Below, one piece after another: positions 1-6,200 of a stretch of DNA of 6,449 bases. How positions within the stretch are numbered: position 1 is the first letter of the stretch; every line of letters begins with the position of its first letter. A program made the translations under genes and the position numbers. Under the pieces are notes generated by a model. The model was given only the letters and a program-made list of their open reading frames with translations, was not told where the DNA came from and did no database searches. The stretch comes from ZC4RG30 sp041168985 (lineage in GTDB: Bacteria; Pseudomonadota; Gammaproteobacteria; Steroidobacterales; Steroidobacteraceae): assembly GCA_041168985.1 (NCBI GenBank), contig JBEEKA010000270.1, forward strand, positions 1 through 6,449, read 5' to 3'.

Positions 1-5
1 GACAT
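1..5 (-). CDS. tuf: start of the next operon gene, probably elongation factor Tu (only codon 1 and two bases of codon 2)
   Basis: The last five bases on the minus strand read ATGTC, with a GAGG Shine-Dalgarno sequence eight bases upstream, directly after fusA. This fits Met-Ser, the usual start of EF-Tu (MSKEKF...), and the order rpsL-rpsG-fusA-tuf is conserved in most proteobacteria. The coding content itself is almost wholly outside the window, so the identity rests on context. The main alternative is rpsJ (S10), whose product also often begins Met-Ser and which follows fusA where tuf is absent or moved. Confidence 0.6.
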
Positions 6-27
6 TGCTGTGGCCTCGAATGAATGC
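6..27 (-). promoter_or_regulatory. fusA-downstream gap with ribosome-binding site for the next gene
   Basis: The 22 bases after the fusA stop codon contain GAGG (17-14), eight bases before the ATG at 5-3. No terminator lies in the gap, so the next gene belongs to the same operon. Confidence 0.7.
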
Positions 28-2118
28 TTATTGCCTGATGATGCTGTCTGAGATGTGCGACGGAACCTCTTGGTACCGCCCGAATTCCATCGTAAATGTG
101 GCGCGACCCTGGCTCATCGAGCGCACGGTCGTCGCATACCCGAACATTTCCGAAAGGGGCACTTCCGCGTTGACGGACTTGCCGCCCGGCGAATCCTCCA
201 TGCCCGTGATATGCCCGCGACGGCGATTGAGGTCGCCGATCACGTCACCCGAATATTCCTCGGGCGTCACGACTTCTACCTTCATGATGGGCTCGAGCAG
301 GATCGGCTGCGCGTGGCGGAAACCGTCCTTGAAGCCCATGCTCGCCGCGATCTTGAAGGCCATTTCGTTCGAGTCGACATCGTGAAATGACCCGTCGAAC
401 AGCGTGACCTTGACGTCAACGACCGGATAGCCGGCAACAACGCCGGTTTCGATCGCTTCCTTCACGCCCTTGTCGATCGCCGGGATGAATTCCTTCGGGA
501 TGGCGCCCCCGACGATTCCATTGACGAACTCGCAGCCTTCGCCTTCCTTGTTCGGCTCGATGCGGAGCCAGACATGGCCGTACTGGCCGCGCCCGCCGGA
601 CTGGCGAACGAACTTGCCCTCGGACTCGATCTTGTTACGGATCGTCTCGCGATAGGCGACCTGCGGCTTGCCGACGTTAGCCTCTACCTTGAATTCGCGA
701 CGCATGCGGTCGACGATGATTTCGAGGTGGAGTTCGCCCATGCCCTGGATGATGGTCTGGCCCGACTCCGGGTCGGTCGTCACGCGGAAGGAAGGATCCT
801 CCTTGGCGAGACGCTGGAGGGCAACGCCCATTTTCTCGGAATCGACCTTGGTCTTCGGCTCGACGGCGACGGAGATCACCGGTTCCGGAAAGACCATTTT
901 TTCGAGCGTGATGTGCTTCTCGAGGTCGCACAGCGTGTCGCCCGTATAGACGTCCTTGAGGCCCACGGCCGCGGCGATGTCGCCGGCGCGGACTTCCTTG
1001 AGTTCGGTCCGCTCGCTGGCGTGCATCTGCAGGAGCCGGCCAATGCGCTCCTTCTTGTCCTTCGTCGGAACGTAAACGGTATCGCCGGTGGCGAGCACGC
1101 CGGAATAGACCCGGAAGAACGTCAGGTTGCCGACGAAGGGATCATTGAGGATCTTGAACGCCAGCGCCGAGAAGGGCTGGTCGTCGCCGGCCTTGCGCGT
1201 CACGACGGCCTCGCCATCGTCGGCATGACCCTGCACGTCGGGCATTTCCAGCGGCGACGGCATGTATTCGATGATGGCGTCGAGCAGCGCCTGGACGCCC
1301 TTGTTCTTGAACGCCGTGCCGCACATGCAGAGCACGATTTCGTTGCGCAGCGAACGCGCCTTGAGGCCTGCGTGGATGTCTTCCTCGGACAGCGTGCCGT
1401 CGCCGAGGTAGCGATCAAGCAGCGTCTCATTGGCCTCGGCCGCGGCCTCGATCATCGCGGACCGCGCCGCCTCGGCATCGGCCTGGAGTTCCGCGGGGAT
1501 GTCGCGGTACTCGAACTTCATCCCCTGGGTTTCCATGTCCCAGTAGATGGCCTTCATGCGGACGAGGTCGATGACACCCTCGAAATCGTCTTCCGCCCCG
1601 ATCGGCAGCTGGATGGCGACGGGGTTGGCGCGGAGGCGGCTGCGGATCTGGTCGATGCAGCGCTGGAAGTTGGCGCCGGCGCGATCCATCTTGTTGACGA
1701 AGGCGATGCGCGGGACGCCATAGCGGTTCATCTGGCGCCAGACCGTTTCCGACTGCGGCTGCACGCCCGCCACGGCGCAGAACAGCGCGACGGCGCTGTC
1801 CAGCACCCTCAGGCTCCGCTCGACCTCGATCGTGAAGTCGACGTGGCCCGGGGTATCGATGACGTTGATGCGGTGCTGGGGATAGTTGTTGTCCATCCCC
1901 TTCCAGAAACATGTAGTCGCCGCGGAGGTGATCGTGATGCCACGCTCCTGCTCCTGCTCCATGTAGTCCATGACGGCCGCGCCGTCATGGACTTCACCGA
2001 TCTTGTGCGAAACGCCCGTGTAAAAAAGAATGCGCTCGGTCGTCGTCGTCTTTCCGGCATCGATATGCGCGGAAATTCCGATGTTCCGATAGCGTTCGAG
2101 GGGCGTTCCGCGAGACAC
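28..2118 (-). CDS. fusA: translation elongation factor G (EF-G)
   Basis: EF-G is the GTPase that drives tRNA-mRNA translocation, and with RRF it helps recycle ribosomes. The product has 696 residues (E. coli 704). The GTPase motifs are intact: G1 AHIDAGKT at 17-24, G2 in RGITITSAA at 59-67, G3 DTPGH at 88-92, G4 NKMD at 142-145 and G5 GTA at 267-269. Domain II begins around residue 310. Domain III contains GMGELHLEIIVDRM at 459-472. Domain IV contains GGRGQYGHV at 508-516 and the tip loop SFHDVD, whose H579 corresponds to the translocation-critical H583 of E. coli. Domain V follows from about 605, with EPIMKVEVVTPEEYSGDVIG at 609-628. The start codon is GTG (2118-2116): an in-frame TGA at 2127-2125 rules out any earlier start, and the N-terminus SRGTPLERYRNIGISAHIDA fits the family. 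Only a weak GGA precedes it, ten bases away. Stop is TAA at 30-28. It resembles the canonical EF-G, not the mitochondrial-type or FusA2 paralogues, as expected from its str-operon position. Confidence 0.98.
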   Translation of the reverse strand: MSRGTPLERYRNIGISAHIDAGKTTTTERILFYTGVSHKIGEVHDGAAVMDYMEQEQERGITITSAATTCFWKGMDNNYPQHRINVIDTPGHVDFTIEVERSLRVLDSAVALFCAVAGVQPQSETVWRQMNRYGVPRIAFVNKMDRAGANFQRCIDQIRSRLRANPVAIQLPIGAEDDFEGVIDLVRMKAIYWDMETQGMKFEYRDIPAELQADAEAARSAMIEAAAEANETLLDRYLGDGTLSEEDIHAGLKARSLRNEIVLCMCGTAFKNKGVQALLDAIIEYMPSPLEMPDVQGHADDGEAVVTRKAGDDQPFSALAFKILNDPFVGNLTFFRVYSGVLATGDTVYVPTKDKKERIGRLLQMHASERTELKEVRAGDIAAAVGLKDVYTGDTLCDLEKHITLEKMVFPEPVISVAVEPKTKVDSEKMGVALQRLAKEDPSFRVTTDPESGQTIIQGMGELHLEIIVDRMRREFKVEANVGKPQVAYRETIRNKIESEGKFVRQSGGRGQYGHVWLRIEPNKEGEGCEFVNGIVGGAIPKEFIPAIDKGVKEAIETGVVAGYPVVDVKVTLFDGSFHDVDSNEMAFKIAASMGFKDGFRHAQPILLEPIMKVEVVTPEEYSGDVIGDLNRRRGHITGMEDSPGGKSVNAEVPLSEMFGYATTVRSMSQGRATFTMEFGRYQEVPSHISDSIIRQ
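1965..1993. repeat. perfect 13-base inverted repeat inside fusA
   Basis: AGTCCATGACGGC (1965-1977) and its exact reverse complement (1981-1993) are separated by three bases. It covers fusA codons 42-52, encoding the conserved stretch EVHDGAAVMDY of the GTPase domain. Much of the symmetry follows from the His-Asp-Gly-Ala-Ala and Met-Asp codons, but the match is perfect. In the mRNA it would form a stable stem with a three-base loop about 125 bases after the start codon. Confidence 0.7.
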
Positions 2119-2131
2119 GTCGTATCAGTCC

Positions 2132-2152
2132 GGTGAGGCTCTCTGCCTTACC
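2132..2152 (-). promoter_or_regulatory. hairpin over the rpsG stop codon and the rpsG-fusA gap
   Basis: On the transcript, GGTAAGGC (2152-2145, containing the rpsG TAA) can pair with GCCTCACC (2139-2132) around the loop AGAGA, with a single A-C mismatch. The fusA GTG follows 13 bases later. There is no U-tract, so it is not an intrinsic terminator. Because it includes the rpsG stop codon, a terminating ribosome would open it, which would couple fusA translation to rpsG. This is a sequence-level prediction only. Confidence 0.45.
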
Positions 2153-2627
2153 AGCGGTAGTGCGCGAAGGCCTTGTTGGCCTCCGCCATGCGGTGCGTGT
2201 CTTCACGCTTGCGCACGGCACCGCCGCGGTTTTCCGACGCGTCCATCAGCTCGTGGGCGATGCGGAACGCCATCGACTTTTCCGTGCGGGCACGGGCAGC
2301 CTCGATGACCCAGCGCATGGCGAGCGTCTGGCGACGCGTAGCGCGGACTTCGACCGGCACCTGGTAGGTGGCGCCACCGACACGGCGGGACTTCACCTCG
2401 ACGGCCGGATTCACGTTGTCCAGCGCCTGCGACAGCACGGTCAGCGAATCTGCACCCTGCTTGCCGGTCTTTTCGGTGATGCGGTCGAGGGCTCCGTAGA
2501 GGATGCGCTCGGCGGCGGACTTCTTGCCGCTCTTCATCACGACGTTCATGAACTTCGCCAGCATTTCGCTGTTGAACTTCGGGTCCGGAAGGATCGTCCG
2601 GGTCGGGGCTGCGGTTCTGCGCGACAT
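2148..2627 (-). CDS. rpsG: 30S ribosomal protein S7
   Basis: S7 nucleates assembly of the 30S head by binding the 3' major domain of 16S rRNA, and it contacts the E-site tRNA. The product has 159 residues, close to the usual 155-179. It opens MSRRTAAPTRTILPDPKFNS, matching the family start in which the basic N-terminal arm precedes the DPKF(N/G)S motif. VVMKSGKKSAAERILYGAL follows at residues 29-47, then NVNPAVEVKSRRVGGATYQV at 71-90 and RRQTLAMRWV at 98-107. The end is EANKAFAHYRW, the typical C-terminus. The ATG is preceded by AGGAG at ten bases. In E. coli S7 is the translational repressor of the str operon. The spacer it binds there is far longer than the gap here, so any feedback would need a different site. 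Confidence 0.98.
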   Translation of the reverse strand: MSRRTAAPTRTILPDPKFNSEMLAKFMNVVMKSGKKSAAERILYGALDRITEKTGKQGADSLTVLSQALDNVNPAVEVKSRRVGGATYQVPVEVRATRRQTLAMRWVIEAARARTEKSMAFRIAHELMDASENRGGAVRKREDTHRMAEANKAFAHYRW

Positions 2628-2644
2628 GGCTCAGGGACTCCTGA
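2628..2644 (-). promoter_or_regulatory. rpsL-rpsG intercistronic gap: rpsG ribosome-binding site inside a small hairpin
   Basis: The 17-base gap contains AGGAG (2642-2638), ten bases from the rpsG ATG. The same bases lie in a perfect stem: TCAGG (2644-2640) pairs with CCTGA (2635-2631) around a 4-base loop. The structure begins immediately after the rpsL TAA, so a ribosome finishing rpsL would cover and melt it. This suggests translational coupling of rpsG to rpsL; the coupling is inferred, the repeat and Shine-Dalgarno sequence are seen. Confidence 0.6.
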
Positions 2645-3019
2645 TTACTTCTTCGGGCGCTTGGCGCCGTACTTCGAACGGCTCTGGCGACGGTCGTTGA
2701 CGCCGGAGCAGTCAAGCGAGCCGCGAACAGTGTGGTAACGAACGCCCGGCAGGTCCTTCACACGACCGCCGCGGATCAGGACCACCGAGTGCTCCTGGAG
2801 ATTGTGGCCTTCGCCACCGATGTAGCTGGTGACCTCGAATCCGTTCACGAGGCGCACGCGGCACACCTTGCGAAGGGCCGAGTTCGGCTTCTTCGGCGTG
2901 GTGGTGTAGACGCGCGTGCAGACGCCGCGCTTCTGCGGAGCCGCACCGAGGGCCGGGACTTTCGTCTTTTCGCCCGGAGTCCGGCGCGGAGCGCGGATCA
3001 GCTGACTTGTCGTTGCCAT
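2645..3019 (-). CDS. rpsL: 30S ribosomal protein S12
   Basis: S12 sits at the decoding centre of the 30S subunit and controls translational accuracy. The product has 124 residues, the same as E. coli S12, and starts MATTSQLIRAPRR. The core signatures are present: QKRGVCTRVYTTTPKKPNSA at residues 29-48, NGFEVTSYIGGEGHNLQEHS at 59-78, and GGRVKDLPGVRYHTVRG at 84-100, ending in KYGAKRPKK. K43 and K88 (K42 and K87 without the initiator Met), the classic streptomycin-resistance positions, are both Lys, so the allele looks streptomycin-sensitive at these sites. D89, the usual RimO methylthiolation site, is kept. The frame can be extended to a TTG 13 codons upstream (3058), but that start lacks family support and the GGAG site favours 3019. 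It is the first gene of the str operon, with rpsG starting 17 bases after its TAA. Confidence 0.98.
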   Translation of the reverse strand: MATTSQLIRAPRRTPGEKTKVPALGAAPQKRGVCTRVYTTTPKKPNSALRKVCRVRLVNGFEVTSYIGGEGHNLQEHSVVLIRGGRVKDLPGVRYHTVRGSLDCSGVNDRRQSRSKYGAKRPKK

Positions 3020-3037
3020 GCAATCTCCAAAAAAAAA
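3020..3037 (-). promoter_or_regulatory. T9 tract and ribosome-binding site of rpsL
   Basis: On the minus strand a run of nine T (3037-3029) is followed directly by GGAG (3028-3025), five bases before the ATG at 3019. The Shine-Dalgarno sequence fixes the rpsL start. The U-run in the mRNA resembles the U-rich, unstructured stretches that help ribosomal protein S1 bind initiation regions; that role is inferred. Confidence 0.75.
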
Positions 3038-3058
3038 TGCTCGATCCGCAGACGGCAA

Positions 3059-3079
3059 GGCCGCACGAGATGTGCGGCC
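3059..3079 (-). promoter_or_regulatory. GC-rich hairpin in the rpsL leader (possible attenuator or weak terminator)
   Basis: A perfect 8-base inverted repeat, arms GGCCGCAC and GTGCGGCC with a 5-base loop, lies between the str promoter and rpsL. On the transcript it is followed by TTGCCGTCT, only a poor U-tract. A run of nine U comes 21 bases further on. It could be a weak or relic terminator for rpoBC transcripts, an attenuator of the str leader, or a structure that protects or shapes the mRNA. The stem is certain at sequence level; its role is not. Confidence 0.55.
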
Positions 3080-3142
3080 CGACCGATGCTGATCACAGTT
3101 TTCGACCCGACAGTTCAGGGGCGGGCCGATGAAAGGCCGGCG

Positions 3143-3171
3143 ATTCTAGAAACCGCCCCCGGTGCTGTCAA
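3143..3171 (-). promoter_or_regulatory. sigma70-type promoter of the rpsL-rpsG-fusA operon
   Basis: Read on the minus strand, a perfect -35 box TTGACA (3171-3166) is followed by a 17-base spacer and a -10 box TAGAAT (3148-3143), one mismatch from consensus. It starts about 30 bases after the rpoC stop codon and points at rpsL. Transcription should begin near 3138-3136, giving a leader of about 117 bases. The bases after the -10 box are CGCCGGCC, a GC-rich discriminator. In proteobacteria this typically marks stable-RNA and ribosomal-protein promoters inhibited by ppGpp/DksA. The boxes are seen directly; the start point and stringent control are inferred. Confidence 0.85.
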
Positions 3172-3201
3172 TGTATGTTGCGATGCATCGTGCCCCGGGG
3201 A

Positions 3202-6200
3202 TCAACCCGCGGCACTTTCCTCTTCTCCAACCGGGCTGTCATCGGCGTCCGGAAGACCGCCGCCCACATCCATGAAGCTGCGGTGCGGCGCATCGTTGGC
3301 GGCACGGCTGCGACGGCGGTTTTCATGCGCCGCGAAGCCCGTGCCAGCCGGGATGAGCCGGCCGACGATGACGTTTTCCTTCAGGCCGCGCAGGTCGTCC
3401 TTGAGTCCTCGGACCGCAGCCTCGGTGAGGACGCGGGTGGTTTCCTGGAACGACGCCGCCGAGATGAACGACTCGGTGGCCAGCGAGGCCTTGGTGATGC
3501 CGAGGAGGACCGGCTGCAGGGTCGCAACCTGCTTGTTGTCCTTCCCGGCGCGGTCGTTGATGTCCAGCGCACGCGCACGGTCGAGCTGTTCGCCGCGCAG
3601 GAGTGCCGTTTCGCCCGAGGCAAGGACCTCGGTCTTGCGGAGCATCTGGCGGATGATCACCTCGATGTGCTTGTCGTTGATCTTCACGCCCTGCAGGCGG
3701 TAGACCTCCTGAATCTCGCGCACGAGGTAGTTCGCCAGCGCCTCGACGCCTTGCAGGCGCAGGATGTCGTGCGGGTTCGGCTCGCCGTCCGCGATCACTT
3801 CGCCGCGGGTCACGCCTTCACCTTCGAAGACGTTCAGCTGGCGCCACTTCGGGATCAGCTCTTCGTACTTGTCGCCGTCCTCGGAGGTGATGACCAACCG
3901 GCGCTTGCCCTTGGTCTCCTTGCCGAAGCTGACCGTACCCGAGCGTTCGGCCAGGATCGCCTGGTCCTTCGGCTTGCGGGCCTCGAAGAGGTCGGCAACG
4001 CGTGGCAGACCGCCGGTGATGTCGCGGGTCTTCGAGGACTCCTGCGGGATGCGGGCGATGACGTCGCCGACCGACACCTTGGCGCCGTCGGTGAGGTTAA
4101 CGAGGGCGCCCGACGGCAGCGAGTAAACGGCCGGGATCTCGGTGTTCGCGAAAGGCACTTCCTTGCCCTTGGCGTTCACGAGCTTGATGACCGGCTTGAG
4201 CTCCTTGCCACCGCGCTGCTTCGAGTCCTGGACCACCGTGCTGGTGAGGCCGGTGACCTCATCCGTCTGCGACGCGACCGTGAGGCCGTCTACGAAGTCC
4301 TGGAACTTGATGAAGCCGGCCACTTCCGTGACAACCGGGTGGGTGTGCGGATCCCAGGTGGCAACGATCTGGCCGGACTCGACCTTGTCGTGCTCCTTGG
4401 CGGTGATGACTGCACCGTAGGGGATCTTGTAGCGCTCGCGCTCGCGGCCGAAGGCGTCGACAACGCCGATCTCGCCCGAGCGCGACACGGCCACCAGATG
4501 GCCCTTTTCGTGCTGCACGGTCTTGACGTTGTGGAAGCGCAGCGTGCCGGCATTGCGGATCTCGACGCTGCTCTGGGCAGCGGCACGCGATGCGGCACCA
4601 CCGATGTGGAAGGTACGCATCGTCAGCTGCGTACCCGGTTCGCCGATCGACTGTGCGGCGATGACGCCGACGGCCTCGCCGATGTTGATCAGGCGGCCAC
4701 GGGCCAGGTCACGGCCGTAGCAGCTCGCGCAGACACCATAGCGGGTGCCGCAGGTGATGGGCGAACGGACGCTGACCTGGTCGACGCTCTCCTGCTCGAG
4801 CAGGCGGACGAGGTCTTCGTCGATCAGCGTGCCGCGCGGGAGCAGGACCTGGTCGGTGCCTGGCTTCTCGACGGCAGCGGCCAGCACGCGGCCGAGCACG
4901 CGCTCGCCGAGGCCTTCCACCACGTCGCCGCCTTCGACCAGCGGTGCCATCTCGATGCCGTTCTCCGTTCCGCAGTCGACTTCCGTGACAACCAGGTCCT
5001 GGGCGACGTCGACGAGACGGCGGGTCAGGTAACCGGAGTTCGCAGTCTTGAGCGCGGTGTCAGCGAGACCCTTGCGGGCGCCGTGGGTCGAGATGAAGTA
5101 CTGGAGGACGTTCAGGCCTTCACGGAAGTTCGCCGTGATCGGGGTCTCGATGATCGAGCCGTCCGGCTTGGCCATCAGGCCACGCATGCCGGCCAGCTGG
5201 CGGATCTGCGCGGCGGAACCACGGGCACCGGAGTCGGCCATCATGAAGATCGAGTTGAAGGACTTCTGGCGGTGCTTCTGGCCCTTGAGGTCCGTGGCCT
5301 CTTCGGTGCCCAGCTTGTCCATCATCGCCTTCGCGACCTGATCGTTGGCACGCGACCAGATGTCGACGACCTTGTTGTAGCGCTCGCCGTTGGTGACGAG
5401 ACCGGACGCGTACTGGTCCTGGATCTCCTTCACTTCGCGGTCGGCAGCGGCCACGAGCTTGGTTTTCTCTTCCGGGATGACGATGTCGTCGATGCCGAAG
5501 GACATGCCCGAGCGGGTCGCATAGGCGAAGCCCGTGTACATGAGCTGGTCCGCAAAGATCACGGTCTCCTTGAGACCGAGCACGCGGTAGCACATGTTGA
5601 TCGTGGCCGAGATCGCCTTCTTCGTCATGTCGCGGTTGACGATGTCGAAGCCGAGGCCCTTCGGGAGGATCTCGGACAGCAGCGCACGGCCGACCGTCGT
5701 TTCGACATGGCGGATGACGCCGTCACCCGGCTTGCCGTCGACCAGCGGGTATTCCTTGATGCGCACGCGCACCTTGGCCTGCAGGTCGACCTGACGGCTC
5801 TCGTAGGCGCGGTGCGCCTCGTGCACGTCGGCGAAGATCATGCCCTCGCCGCGCGCGCCGATCTTCTCGCGCGTCAGGTAGTACAACCCAAGGACGACGT
5901 CCTGCGACGGCACGATGATCGGATCGCCGTTGGCGGGCGACAGGATGTTGTTGGACGACATCATCAGCGCACGCGCCTCGAGCTGCGCTTCGAGCGACAG
6001 CGGCACGTGGACGGCCATCTGGTCACCGTCGAAGTCGGCGTTGAAGGCCGTGCAGACGAGAGGGTGCAGGTTGATCGCCTTGCCTTCCACCAGAACCGGC
6101 TCGAAGGCCTGGATGCCGAGGCGGTGCAGCGTCGGGGCGCGGTTCAGCAGGACCGGATGCTCGCGGATCACCTCTTCGAGGATGTCCCAGACTTCCGGTC

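Noticed and set aside
1943..1960. A tandem GCTCCT-like repeat in fusA
   Set aside because: It is the codon pattern of the conserved Glu-Gln-Glu-Gln-Glu-Arg motif of EF-G, not an independent repeat.
574..2136. A 520-codon open frame on the plus strand, antisense to fusA
   Set aside because: It mirrors fusA almost completely. Its composition (rich in Leu, Val, Asp, His, Arg, with no recognisable domain) is what the reverse complement of a GC-rich gene produces, because few stop codons arise there. EF-G on the other strand is unmistakable.
3020..3058. A 13-residue N-terminal extension of S12 starting from TTG at 3058
   Set aside because: The family length of 124 residues, the MATTSQLIR start and the GGAG site five bases upstream all support 3019. 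The extension would also translate through the T9 run and the ribosome-binding site.
3181..3200. Short palindromes CGATGCATCG and CCCCGGGG after the rpoC stop codon, considered as a terminator
   Set aside because: They have no loop and no following T-run, and cannot form a proper hairpin.
2732..3703. A 323-codon open frame on the plus strand across rpsL, the intergenic region and the end of rpoC
   Set aside because: It overlaps two conserved genes and the str promoter, has no family signature, and changes composition where the underlying genes change.
4020..4590. The long stretch inside the rpoC trigger loop, considered as an intein or insertion
   Set aside because: It is the known SI3 lineage insertion of beta'. 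It is in frame, of the expected length, and lacks intein splice-junction motifs.
4791..4804. A 14-base perfect palindrome, CCTGCTCGAGCAGG, in rpoC
   Set aside because: It encodes Leu-Leu-Glu-Gln-Glu with preferred GC-rich codons (CTC, GAG, CAG), which gives such symmetry by chance. Nothing around it suggests a binding site.
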